From Peronospora farinosa (taxonomy: Eukaryota; Oomycota; Peronosporomycetes; Peronosporales; Peronosporaceae), in contig CANTFK010000991.1 in NCBI GenBank assembly GCA_947646735.1, positions 434,001 to 498,000 of the forward strand: a stretch of 64,000 nucleotides of DNA. The letters run 5' to 3'. The position numbers and the translations under genes were made by a program. Position 1 is the first letter of the stretch. Each line of letters opens with the position of its first letter. Positions 11,549-22,451 of the stretch are shown here, piece by piece. The notes beneath the pieces are model-generated. The model did not search any database and was not told where the DNA came from. It was given only the letters and a program-made list of their open reading frames with translations.

Positions 11549-11575
11549 AGCAATTACATAACAAACTGCCGCATT

Positions 11576-11645
11576 CTTCCACGCTCGTGCTTGAAGGTGT
11601 GTGCTAGTAGCAAGTGGCAGCTTCTTATAAGTGCCCGTCTACAAG
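11576..11645 (+). repeat. Fragment of the decayed gypsy leader
   Basis: About 70 bp closely resembles 33402-33469 in the leader of the decayed gypsy element, with shared blocks GTGGCAGC and TGCCCGTCTACA in the same order. It directly abuts the end of the tRNA array. This is inferred to be a relic of an insertion or recombination that ended the array. Confidence 0.55.
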
Positions 11646-12632
11646 CGTAGACTTTGCGCACCATGTCCGTCAAGATGACGGGCAGCATCAAAAAGCTGCA
11701 CACAGGCTAAAAGTAGCTAAAAAAGCTGTTTGACACCGAGAAAAGTAACATTCAGTCCTTTATACATAATTAAATCTTTATTTTTGGTGCGTGCGCACCT
11801 ATTCGTTGGAATGATGGGTACAAACCCTCGTTACACATAAAAAATAGCTCTCATCTGAGTAGTAAAGTTTAAGCCGGTAAGGGTTTGTTTTTCTAGAGCA
11901 CTTTGCGCGTTAAGCTATCTGAAACGTTAGCTTATAGGTTGTTAAACTGGACAGTCTTTTAGTTCCTTAAATCGAGTTGACTCTATCAGTCGGTATCTCT
12001 TTTTGGTGCTTTAGAACTTTGGCCGTTAGGTGTGTAGATCCGCTACAATTAGCTATATTAGACCTATTATAATGCATAGAAGCCTTTAGAACATTCTATA
12101 TGTGGCCCAAAATAGGTTGAAGCTCTGCATCGTGCACTTCCAGCATGTACATGTAGTTATTCAAAAAGGCAAACATGCCCATCAACGGGTACATACCAGG
12201 AACTTCATAATTTGATATAATGTATAGGTAGATAAATCAATGCTACAACGTGAACTACGTCAAACACGATCAGAGCGAATTGATGTCGTCATCTATTTGA
12301 CCGCCACGTGGTCTGGTTTATTGCCGTTTGTAGCAAAATGGCCATCCTTTTTTGGTTGAAAAATGGTTGCTGTAGTTAGTTACCCTACCAGCTCCGAGGT
12401 AACTCCGGTCGGAGCCTCCAGCGTATGCACCAAATTTGCAGCCTAGTACAGAAAAATTCCACTATTGTAAGGTGATGCCCTTGGGACCAGAGGCATCTCT
12501 CAATTAAACAAGCTATTAGTTAAGGAAGTATTACTATAGGCCCATCCCTCTTTGTGTGTCTAATCTGCTCTAGCGCCAAGAAAAGCTCTCGATGAGTCGC
12601 AGTGGGCGGGTGGGCGTAGGAACGTCTTCGAC
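11646..12632. other. Intergenic region, no gene seen
   Basis: AT-rich sequence between the tRNA array and the PX gene. The only ORF on either strand overlaps the 3' end of the PX gene in another frame and is a shadow. No RNA gene or repeat was recognised. Confidence 0.6.
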
Positions 12633-13622
12633 CTAGCGATGAATAAAAGCATCCTCAGGTGGCGCGATGCTTTCGTCGAACACGTCAGCAAAAGAGGATT
12701 CCCACCAGTCCTCTGCAAATAAGTTGCGCATTGAGTCGCCAGAGGGCGAGCTCTTCTTCTCAGTCGATACGAGGTCCAACTCCCGCACATGAAAGCTGGT
12801 GACGGAGGAACTCCGTCGTGATAGCCGAAGTAGTTGACATCTTGGCACGATTGCAGCATCTGCACCCGTGGATGCCCTTCTGTTCTCCCTATTGTTCCTA
12901 TTGTCTCCCTCTTGTCTTGTCTTGCCATCAGCCTCCGTTGTGTGGTCTTCGTTCACCATCAGAAAGTCCCGGATAAGATCCAGCGCTAGACATCTCAAGT
13001 ACTCATTACCATCCCATTCCGGCGTTTCTTCTGCATCGTCTTCGTCTCCTAACAAGCCTTGCGTTGTCTCCAGCAGAAAACGCACGTAGCTATCTAGCTC
13101 CTCCATCCTCGTGGCATCTAGTCGCTTCTTGGAGAATCTCAGACCAGACTGAAAAATGTGGCGCTCCGGGAAGCGCACACTGCTGTAAAAGTGCTCGAGC
13201 TCCGCACAAGCGCCACAACTAGGATGGGTTTTATTACCGCTAAATTGACGCTGTAGAGCGTCGTGCAGCGCCCGGAACTCGGAGTAGCGCTTGGCCACGT
13301 ACCAATCAGCAGTACCACTGCGACTCACACGTAGTACGTAGAGCGTAGGGTTTTGACGGTGAGACTGGTTCTCTCGGCCGTAGGACACAATCTTGGCGGA
13401 CACGGGACGTAGCGAACGCATCTGAAAAGTGGGCGAACAGTCGATGGCAGTTTTCTCATCTCTGAGGGTAATCATGGTCAATGTAATCGAAGACTTAAGG
13501 AGCTCAGCGTCTTTTAAGAAATGAGGATGTCGAGGCAGAAAGGATGCACCAATGAGGAGCCGAATGGAGATGATGCATGCATCATCAGAGGCGCGCAAAC
13601 AGGCGGCAAGCAACTGTTTCAT
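12633..13622 (-). CDS. PX (phox homology) domain protein
   Basis: Encodes 329 aa. PX domains bind phosphoinositides (typically PI3P) and bring proteins to endosomal membranes. The domain spans about residues 72-188: the beta strands (PVSAKIVSYG, LYVLRVSR), the WYVAKRYSEFRALHDAL helix with the conserved RYSEF arginine, and the FPERH and RRLDATRMEELDSYVRFLL-type closing helices all fit the fold. The C-terminal 140 residues are charged and low in complexity, with no second domain recognised, so this is not a sorting nexin with a BAR domain. The first ATG is used here; the in-frame ATG at residue 50 (13475) begins MITLRDEK, closer to the domain, and could be the real start. No intron is visible. 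The specific target is unknown. Confidence 0.8.
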   Translation of the reverse strand: MKQLLAACLRASDDACIISIRLLIGASFLPRHPHFLKDAELLKSSITLTMITLRDEKTAIDCSPTFQMRSLRPVSAKIVSYGRENQSHRQNPTLYVLRVSRSGTADWYVAKRYSEFRALHDALQRQFSGNKTHPSCGACAELEHFYSSVRFPERHIFQSGLRFSKKRLDATRMEELDSYVRFLLETTQGLLGDEDDAEETPEWDGNEYLRCLALDLIRDFLMVNEDHTTEADGKTRQEGDNRNNRENRRASTGADAAIVPRCQLLRLSRRSSSVTSFHVRELDLVSTEKKSSPSGDSMRNLFAEDWWESSFADVFDESIAPPEDAFIHR

Positions 13623-16600
13623 ACGTTCTAAAATGATTAAACTAACTGGTATTTAATTTGTAGTTTTGTGAAGCATTCATTTCGATACACCTATACATGT
13701 GACTTCAACTACGCGAGAATATATACGGTAAACTTCCGGACAGAGATTCCCCGTGTCAGAGCTGCGAAAGAATGGACAAGCTTTGGTATGACAAACAGTG
13801 ACGAGCAACTAAACCCTGGACCAAGCATAGACAGGTGACCGCTATATCAGAAACCTCTCGACATTGTAAAAGTCATCGTCAGTTGACTTGGGAAAAAACA
13901 AGAAATTGCTTCATGGGTGAAGTGAAGGTGGTCTGGCGATACGAGCAACTGACCGTGCTACTAACATTCACATTAAATCGTGCTGAGATAGATATTCTAG
14001 GTACCAAGTAAGATAGTGATCTCGTCTCTTCATCCTGTAGTCAGAGATTGTGACTGAGACGTATAAAAAGCGCGAAACCTATCCCAGCACTATACCTTTG
14101 TGTCCTGCAAAGAGTAAGGAAATAAGATGTCAAAATGCAGTACAATCGGCGTGTCGGCTAAAAATGCGATTTATTTATAAAAGCACTGTTGGCTAAACCT
14201 ATCATGGCGGATTTTTCCGTGACAACCCGAATGAAAAATCTAAGAGACAACGGTATTTATAATGTCACAGACAACCGAAAACTTACGGCCGCTTGCTAAC
14301 TTACGTTCGTACAGTAGTATTGCCACCAGCACACAAGCAAGTCGTGCAAACGGCACCTGCTTAAAGTACTGGATCTTATCGCCGCAGAAGCTACCATTCA
14401 GTCGGCTCTTTTAAATACTAAGGTTACCGAAAGATTCGTTTTGTAAGATCAAGTTCCCATAATTGAGGATCGCAAAGTTTTCGCAGAGATTTTTGCGCAA
14501 AATACAACATGTCATTAAGCGTCGGAGTGGAAAACATACTCCTTGTAGTTTACAAATTTTAAGAGGTCCTCAGTACCCCAAGAAATGCCTCCTGTCGATT
14601 ACGAGGGCTATGCTGTTCCGGCTGCTGGTTGACGATGGTGTCTTGGAACACTTCGTTGATAGGCGGAGGTATGCGGTTGCTCACATCCCTATTGCCGTTG
14701 TTCTTTAATAGCGACCGCTCGGAGTACTTTGGCTTCCTTGCTCCGTGGACGCACATTCCTGCTTATAGATACTCCTGTTCCGCTGAACCATAGCACGGTC
14801 AGGCAGATGGAGCAAGCTATCCACCATGTTATTCATCAGGTCATGTCAGCGGTGTCTGGGAATTTCTAGTGCCGATCAAAATATTGAATGCGAATACATC
14901 CATTAGATACATTTTTAGTTTTTTATAAAAAATTTGGACGTACTATTTCCATAAAGTCTGTCTTCCGACAAAAACATCATATCTCAATGAGGCACATGAC
15001 GAAACAACGGAAAAACATCATTCGACATTTGAAGGAAAAACGTAAAAGAACCATCGTGCTGGAAGGAGGAGATCCTCGCCGCTCTCAAGTTCTTGTTGAT
15101 ATTTGACTTAGCTTTAGAGATATTAGCTGAGTGAAGCGAAACTAAATGTATAATTGCAAGGTGCTCGCATAAAGCGATAAGGCGAGGGAGCACTGAAAAA
15201 AAAACCGCCCTCACTGCTCTCGAGGTTTTTACGAGCAGTGCTCCCACTTTACTCGTTCGGTTGTGCACTTTCTTTGTCAAGATTTGATGAGCACCGATGT
15301 GTTCTCCTTTTAATTTGTACTGTAGAAATGCTGCGCAAACCCTACAATTGACCTCAAAGACGAAATTGCATCTAGCACGTAAGCCCAAAACTCGTTTTAT
15401 TATTCTTTTTATCACGCTCCGCCTTATTACAGAGCTTTCTCTGTAAAGTTATGGGTATGGTGGACGACAATATCCATAACTTAACAGAAGGCATAACTTA
15501 TTGGATTATGTGTGTTTACCATAAGTGAACTTAGATAATAAAAAAACCTGGGTTAGCCCTCTTCTTTTCCAACGCTTTCCCCATGGTGCAAATAATGGAC
15601 GCTAAATTGTGTTACTGTAGCGAAGTTCGGTTGCGGGGCTATTCCGAGCTGGTATGTTTGATCACAAGACTTCAATGAGGTTGCGTCATAAGTATTCTAG
15701 CCCACGGCTAAGATATAGGTCCGCACAGAGCGCGTCAGCTGGTAAGGCGGTTGCTATCGAGTCCAAGCACTCAAAGTCAGCTTAGATGGTTTAAATTGCG
15801 TTTCCTATCAGTTTAGCCTAATGACATCAATTGACTACTGGAAGAGAGCGATGGTTGCTGAGAACAGCGATTTCTTATGCTTCAACTACCTCGAAACATT
15901 TCGTTGTCATATTGGTGGAGAATCGTTTATTCAAGAGCGTCCATTACGAGCGCATCGAGCAGAGTATGGACAGATGATATCGATCAGAAGATATATTGTA
16001 ACAGCTTTAAGCGCGAGCGACGTAGTTGGTATGAACCATGCCAGCAAGTCGGTCACGATGCTAATGGTGTGGCAGTAGTTCTAGTGAAAAATTATAGAAG
16101 ACGTAGGGAGGCGACAAACCCTCAATGCAAAGTAAAACACGCGCTAATTAAAGCTACATAATCCGGAATTTATGGCGATGAGCATTCTCAACACATTTTC
16201 CCCAACAGTCGGAAGTGGTTGCTCAAGTCTTCAGCCTGCTTTAACATCCACGTAGAAGCAACTCTTACCAATCCGAAAGTGTCCAGTTTAGCAATCACTC
16301 TTGAGTCACGAACACGGTCACAGAACGACTTATTATGCAGCATCGGCAATCGAAATATTTTTGGTCTGCTGAAGAAGTGCTCAAGTTATCAGTGTGTAAT
16401 TCTGCCAAAATCTATGCCAATTCTGTTCACGTCAACGTTGTAAAAAGCTTCACCATTGAGAAGCGAGGCCTCTGAGTGAATCTATTGAGATAACAGCATT
16501 GCTGATGTACGTAGCATTATGCACATGCACATCGTAAGCAAACGATACGGTCTCCGGTTATAACTTTCTTTCACAAATAATTGTTACGTAAGGAACGCGT

Positions 16601-16704
16601 CGGTACATACATTAAGTTGTATATCCTGTACCTTATTCATAACGCGAAGTGCGAGAAAAGCAGAACTATCTAACATGCATTTACACTTTGACCGTCTGAC
16701 TGGC
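13623..16704. other. Intergenic region with only short ORFs
   Basis: About 3.1 kb, AT-rich, holding several ORFs of 60-143 codons on both strands. None shows a recognisable domain, a signal peptide or a credible splice pattern. Part of it (about 14700-14830) is an old dispersed repeat shared with 18.1 kb. The longest ORF (14984-15415, minus, 143 codons) is rich in rare-looking residues and has no clear start context; I do not call it a gene. Confidence 0.5.
14700..14830 (-). repeat. Old dispersed repeat, copy 1
   Basis: The minus strand shares diverged sequence with 18115-18245 on the plus strand, including CTATGGTTCAGC, AGGAATG and GCGTCC(A/G)CGGAGCAAG in the same order and spacing. The reading frame around DRAMVQRN in this copy parallels DHAMVQP in the other, suggesting decayed coding sequence of an unidentified mobile element. 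Confidence 0.45.
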
Positions 16705-17864
16705 CTAAGAGCCAGCACCCCGATGAAGCAGGAAGAGCACACGCATGGTGTGCTTTGTAATTTCCTCTTTCGTCATAACCAACAGAGCACTCTTGAGAAC
16801 CGTATTAAAAAGCTGCGCCGAACAGCCCTTAAAGTAGCCTCCAGGGCCTTCCAGCTCGCCAATACGCCTAAGCACCTGCACCATGGAGTTGCCCATTTTA
16901 GCGTGATGATGGCCAGATGAGCTCTTCTGCTGTTCAGAAATTGGCTTTTTCTGAGCTTGCATTAGCACCTTGGCGCGAATGACTGGGTACGTGATAATCG
17001 TAGCTATTGCCTTGGCGATGGCAGCCAGAGTGAAAGCCTCCAATGCTGTCAACGAGCTCACACGCTTTGCATTGCCTGCTGCCATCTTGGAGTGCTGTAA
17101 CTGTAGCTTGAGCTTGTCAAAGATCGTGTAATTGATCGACGGATTGCTTACCAGCACCAACGAAGGGATAAATCCCTTCCAGAAAGACATCAAACCATCC
17201 TCAGCGTAAATCTCCTTGGCAATACCCCACATGGTGCGTCCGTGGGGCTCTTTTTTCTTCTCCTTGTCATTTGCATCACTGACCTCTTCATAACTGGGCT
17301 CAATCTGCGCTCGGGTGTTAACCATCTCCAACGGGAGTGTCATCGACATATTAAGCGCTCCAGCCGTAGAAGCCATAAGCAGACTCATGCCTGTCGTGAT
17401 GGGCGTATTTGAGTGCTTTTCCATTGCCGTTTTAAGGAACGAGTACCAGTAAAAATAGACAAAGTTGGATGACACCGTGTGCATGACCTTGGAGCTAAGG
17501 CCAGCAAAAAGGCCCTCGACGCCTTCCTGTCGGTAGACAAGCCACACTGCCACCAGTAAGTTGTGTGCCTTCTTCTTGCGCAAAAGGAGAGCTTGGGTCT
17601 TGGCTTTTTTATCCATTTCAATCTCTTCCTCCTTACTATCATCCACGTCCACTTGCTTGCGCGTCTTGATTACGTCCAACGGATACAGAAGAACGGCGGC
17701 AAATAGCGCACCCATCGCGCCAGCCTAAAGACAAGACGAATTATAATTGTGCGTTAGTCATTGCAAACCTATACAGCGTTAATTCATTGTTTTCTTTTGC
17801 ACAATACGGAGGCATCTACGAAGGCTTTGAAGGCAGGGGAAGCAGTGTTATTGGTATTTAACAT
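16705..17864 (-). CDS. Mitochondrial carrier family protein, peroxisomal ATP-carrier-like
   Basis: Two exons, 17808-17864 and 16705-17724, with an 83-nt intron (17725-17807). The intron starts GTATTG, has a CTAAC branch site, and ends TTTAG; it is inferred from frame and motif continuity. The joined protein is about 358 aa. Three solute-carrier repeats are marked by PLDVIKTRKQ, LPLEMVNTRAQ and YPVIRAKVLMQ signatures, each in the first helix pair of its repeat. Exon 1 supplies the start and first helix (AFVDAS joined to AGAMGALFA), without which helix 1 would be truncated. The extended charged loop after repeat 1 and the PVIRAKVLMQ third signature resemble peroxisomal adenine nucleotide carriers (SLC25A17/ANT1 group), which import ATP in exchange for AMP to activate fatty acids. 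The substrate is an inference. Confidence 0.82.
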
Positions 17865-19071
17865 GGCAGAGCATGGACCTTTGACTGTTGACTACATTTG
17901 ATCGGAAAGTAAGACCTGTTAAACCTGATGAATGAATTTGAAAGGGTACAACCTTAAAGTTGCATGGTTCACAGGGGTGGATTATCTAAGACGATCTTAG
18001 CATATATATGAGTAGGACAGAAATTTTGAATGAGCGAATTCAGCCTGAGTTAGAGGTAAACCAAAGGTAATCCTTCGCCATCCCGTATCTGGTCGGGCCT
18101 GGAAAAGAATACGGTGGGTAGTTTGCTTCGAATGCGTGACCACGCTATGGTTCAGCCGGAACTTGAGCATCCATAAGTAGGAATGGTGCGTCCGCGGAGC
18201 AAGAGGTAGCTGAAGTCAAAGCAGTCCTTTTTCGCCAAGGTCGCTCTGCTCCACTTAAGTATAGAGCGGTGCATCGTATAATGAAATGAGGTATTTATGC
18301 CACATCTGCGGTGCGCTAGGCCCCGCTTTACTGGTAAGCGGCATAAAGTTGTATCCATCCACATGCGTTTAAACTCGTGTATTTGAATGATTGCCTTGCT
18401 GCAAGTACATTCATGTTTTGTCTACAAGTGAGCTCTATAACAAAATTCCGCTTGTACTGATTTACGCGGCAAACCGCTCCTTTTGAAGATCGAAGTTGTA
18501 ATTTGAATCAACGCAGTCGTGAAAAGCGAACAGTCAGTATCAAATTGACTGAAAGATCTTCTAGGAATGTTATTCTAAAGATTTCGATACAAGTCTGAAA
18601 AACAGATGGTTTGTTTAGTAGCCAATATTAAAAAACTCTTACTTACGGTACTATATTTAGCGCTCTTTTCTACACATATACGGCGGATGAGTCCACTGTG
18701 TGGACGCAAGAGTGTATGACAGCGGACCACGAGCAGTCTATTCGTCCTATAATCCCTTCATATTTGAGAGCTCAAGCACAACGGGGAGAACCTTCCTCCT
18801 TCCTTCTAGTCCCTCGTGCTCTCTCTTGTGTACACAGCATCAATATGGTGAACATTGTCGCTTTCTACCCTTTTCTTTCCTCTATGGCATTGCATTGTCG
18901 CCTTCCTGAAGTTGATTCCATCCCCTCACTTGATTGTTTTTTACCTTTAGGGCGAACACAATGAGCTGTACATGATGGAAGAAGGTACTAATGCATATAG
19001 ATACGATAGAGATGAGTTGTAATTGTCATCATTACTAAGATATTCTTCGCTCTATCTCTGATTGTTACGGC
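17865..19071. promoter_or_regulatory. Shared divergent intergenic region
   Basis: About 1.2 kb between the start of the carrier gene (leftward) and the start of the SAP30/PHD gene (rightward), so it should hold both promoters. No core promoter element could be assigned with confidence. It contains the second copy of an old dispersed repeat at about 18115-18245 and a short ORF at 18698-18964 that shows no family features. Confidence 0.45.
18115..18245 (+). repeat. Old dispersed repeat, copy 2
   Basis: Partner of the minus-strand repeat at 14700-14830; similarity is patchy and includes several small indels, so both copies are ancient. Confidence 0.45.
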
Positions 19072-20051
19072 ATGGTAGAACTTGAGGACGATGGTTGCTA
19101 CTACGACAATGTGGACGGGCTGGGCTCCCAGCAGCGGTTTCAGCGCGTCCTGTACCCTCCACGACTTATGGTAGACTTTAAAAGCTTAGGTGTACGTTGT
19201 CTTGCATGTAGCTTTCGTTTCTCTCGATTAGGCGGGCTGGTTAGTTGCGTAGCGTCATTGAAAACGTGGCATTTGACTGACACTTGATTGGCGTTGAACA
19301 GGTGGAAGCTCTGAAGCGCTACCGTAAGTTTTACCACCTTAAGATGAACGAAAATTTGGAAAAGGAAGATCTGGCAGCTCTAGTGGCACGCCATTTCGAC
19401 ATGTCGCTGGAGGTGGAGGAGGACGACTCCATCGTCGCCTTCATGCAGCGTTTGCGCAATGGCGAGCGAACGGCAGTCAAGCGCTCGACTGCGCGTGAGA
19501 AAGAGTGCAAGGCTCAGGCAGCGGCCGAAAAGGCCAAACGAAAATCCACTAGTCGCAAGCGCCAGCGTGACCACTCAGTGTCTGTTCCATCGGGGCGCAA
19601 TGTCAGCAACAATTCGAGTCACAACACGAGCAACGGCAACGCCGGAAACTCACATGGAATCGGTAACAACCACTCGAGGGGAGCGAGTAACAGCCACAAC
19701 AGCCGCAATCACGGCAATGAAGGGCGCAAGGCGCCGTCAAGCAGCTCGAAACACTCGAACGCGTCGGGCAGCAAGACTAAGAAGACCAAGAAGGACGCAG
19801 ACACGGGCGAAGACAATGAGCTCTACTGTATTTGCAACCTCCCGAGTTACGGCAATATGATCGCATGTGACGGAAAGTCGTGCCCGAATCCATCGCAGTG
19901 GTACCATCTCGAGTGCGTCGGCCTAGCTGACGGCCGCCACCCGGACACGTGGTTGTGCCCCGAGTGCGACCCCAAGGGCTTTACAGGTGGCTCTTCTAAC
20001 AGCCAAAAGAAGAAGAAAAACAAGCGCTCCAAGTCTCCTGGCAACAAGTAA
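19072..20051 (+). CDS. SAP30-like Sin3-binding domain fused to an ING-type PHD finger
   Basis: Two exons, 19072-19191 and 19302-20051, with a 110-nt intron (GTACGT to TTGAACAG). The splice joins DFKSLG to VEALKRYRKFY in phase 0, and no ATG opens exon 2, which supports the model. The protein is 289 aa. Residues about 35-75 (VDF..L..EALKRYRKFYHL, then LEKEDLAALVARHF) match the Sin3-binding region of SAP30. The middle is Ser/Asn/His-rich and low in complexity. Residues about 218-270 form a PHD finger of the ING type, with CIC, CDGKSC, WYHLEC and WLCPEC zinc ligands (Cys4-His-Cys3) and a basic tail after it. The expected role is in a Sin3/HDAC co-repressor, linking scaffold binding to reading of histone H3 tails. 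The fusion is visible in sequence; its function is inferred. Confidence 0.85.
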
Positions 20052-22451
20052 AGGATTTCTCCTGCAACACGTGACATATCATGGTGAGTAGCAAGAGTAG
20101 AGTATCTGCGCTATTGCAGGATGAGTTGCTCTTGCTTCGTGTCTATTACTGCGTGGCTTTTGATGCCTGACTTCTTTCCACTTTACTTGCTAATCTTTGA
20201 TTCATTCAAATATACACTGATGTTGTTATTCGCTAATGTTTTCAAGGTGAGGTGCTTAGGTTGCGTGAGGATGCTCTTGCAAAAAATTGGACGTTGTCCG
20301 AATCTAATGGCTCTAGGATCACGATCTCAAGCAAAGTCCTAAAGCTGAACCTTTGTCAGCACCTTATGAATAGGGCTTGATAGTATACCATTATGCTTGC
20401 CAGAATGCCTGTGATAGCTCCAAGGTAGTGGTGACTGCATGCACGATTCACAAAGTACCACCAGCTGAGGTAAGCAGCCACTGACTTTCAGGAAACCATC
20501 GCACACGGACCGTCATTCATCTTGATATGGTACAACGAGCTTGATCGTATATCCTACAGAGGTGCGCTACCTCCTGGTGAGGTATGAAACGACCAACATT
20601 TTATCGTCGGACGTCTGTGCAGCAAATATACAGATGAAGCTTCACTCGTCACTAGGCGCTCGCAACGTCTAGAGGCGCACGGTCTTGTACTGACCAGTAG
20701 AGTCGACGAATTAGGTGTCGAATTTGCTTACATTCCCCCGACGTGACCGTCAATCGCTTGGACGATACCGAAATTTCAAATTCTATTGCGTTCGTTAAAC
20801 AGCTCGGTGCCAATCGTTTTCGTGGGTAACGTAAAAGCAATCATCAATTTCTTTATCTTGTCCATGGAGTGAACATTAATTCCTCTATCTTGTCTATGGA
20901 AAAAACATTAATATCATCTATTTGTTCGATATAACTCATCAGTTTGCTGTTTCTCAATGCGTCTTCATCTCGTGTGACACACATCTTGACGGACCTGTCG
21001 CTGCACCTGATGCAGTCTGATTAAGACAGATGACGGTTGCGAGGCTGTGCACGTTCATCGACGTTGAGATTTTGCTGTAAAATGACCTCGAGCTTGTTAC
21101 AAATTTTAGCTTTGTCTTCGGCTCCTCTGGCTCTGGAGAAACTAAAATTGGGAAAGACTTCTAGCGCTTTGCGAGAGACATGTTTTAATGAATTACTGAT
21201 ACATCTAGATGTGGATGGCTGTGATATGCTGCCATCTCAAAGCTATGACCTCCCTTCGGTAAGTAGCTTGCATAAACCACGTGATCGCGCGTGAGATTGA
21301 CATAATTAGGTAGTGGCCGGCCTCCTCAGCAGCATCATTCCGGCGTCGATTTTTCGTCTTAGAGCGCAGCTCTTGCTGCTTTTTGCCCTGACGGTCGTGC
21401 ATTCCATATCATTTTGCGCTCAGGCCAATCAACTTCAGGGCGTGCTTTCGAGTTAAAATTGAATCGCACGATTGTGTGAACTAGAAAGCTCAACTGTCGA
21501 ACGTTGAGTACTTTGCTGCGCTGAGAATGACAAATATATCTTTCATCAGGTCCTTGACGACAATTTTTGTGACATTGAAGTATCTAAGTTCTTCAGCACG
21601 TTGTATACGTTGAGCAGCTATCTATTAGGTCATCGGAAGTCGTTGAGAACAGAGTCCTCGTTTTGGTTACTCAGCTCACATGTTTGGTCTACAGCTCGCA
21701 GATTTTTGTTAGGCCCGTATGCTTTTAGCGTGCAACTAACCGCGGCACTTTTAATTACCCTCAAGTCTACAGCACGATAGTATCTAACCAGAGTGCATAG
21801 CTCGCTGCCGCATCGGATTTTTTTTCATCTACCTAAGAGTTCAATGCCACATCCACGATAATCTTGACAGAATGTACTTCCTCATTATCTTCGCCACCAA
21901 TTTCATCCTTATCGTTTATATCTCCTTATCATTAGCATTTGTTCAAGTTCACAAACAAAGCCACCAGATATCGCTGCCTCCTTTGCATATTTTTCCACTC
22001 CACAGAATGCACAACGCTATAAGAACGAGGTGTGATCAATACAGTTTGCTTAGAGCCTCAAGTCGAAAGAGCGCTAAATCTACATTTAAATTGCCGCACA
22101 GTGTGTTGTATTGGTGCCAGCCCGCGCTATTTTGACATTTTTACATCGGCAGGACACATGTGGTCTCTTCATCTCAACTTGATACTGCTGCTTTTCCGTT
22201 GCGTACAAGAGGCGCAAACACCACGACTCAAAATTTCGCCGTGGTTCCTTCAAATACATCACTTCCACTAGCTTGCATCCACCTCGCTTCCCATATAGGA
22301 CCAAAACGGATCAATGAACCAATGCGCTGGAAAGCAGAGCTGCTAAGGTGAAGTCCACTGCAAGGACTACACCAATAGCATAGCATAACGATAAATTGTT
22401 TGTACGTATCTGCAGATACAGCATGAGGTCCAATCTGTTTTGTTTGTCTGT
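20052..22451. other. Intergenic region, no gene seen
   Basis: About 2.4 kb between the 3' ends of the convergent PHD and EGF-like genes. ORFs of 60-90 codons occur in all frames but none has a domain, a signal sequence or plausible splicing. No repeat or RNA gene was recognised. Confidence 0.5.

Larger units (their letters stand above)
1..11573. repeat. Tandem array of tRNA-Ala units (394-408 bp period)
   Basis: Head-to-tail array of near-identical units, each with one 72-nt tRNA-Ala gene on the minus strand and about 325-335 bp of spacer. Starts of successive tRNAs are 407 bp apart in most cases; shorter steps (394, 395, 398) come mainly from a 12-13-bp deletion after the GATAGTG motif, between short AGTG repeats. 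Other unit variants are GGTGGAC/TTGTATG in the spacer, ATTGTCGAC/ATCGTCGAC, and AGCGG/AACGG. The array is truncated by the window start. It ends at 11573, where unit sequence stops inside the spacer next to gypsy-like leader sequence. The spacer lacks stop codons in several frames, so long ORFs run through it; they look fortuitous. No 5S rRNA or second tRNA was seen in the spacer. Confidence 0.95.

Noticed and set aside
1..11573. CRISPR-like or 5S rRNA interpretation of the regular repeats
   Set aside because: Units are 0.4 kb, nearly identical throughout with no unique spacers, and the conserved core folds as a tRNA. No 5S rRNA sequence was recognised.
97..11650. Dozens of overlapping ORFs of 70-300 codons across the first 11.6 kb on both strands
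   Set aside because: They are the tRNA array read as protein: the same peptide blocks recur with each unit, they run through tRNA genes, and frames change at every 12-13-bp indel.
12868..13089. Plus-strand ORF within the PX gene
   Set aside because: It is a shadow in a low-complexity acidic segment of the PX protein, with no independent support.
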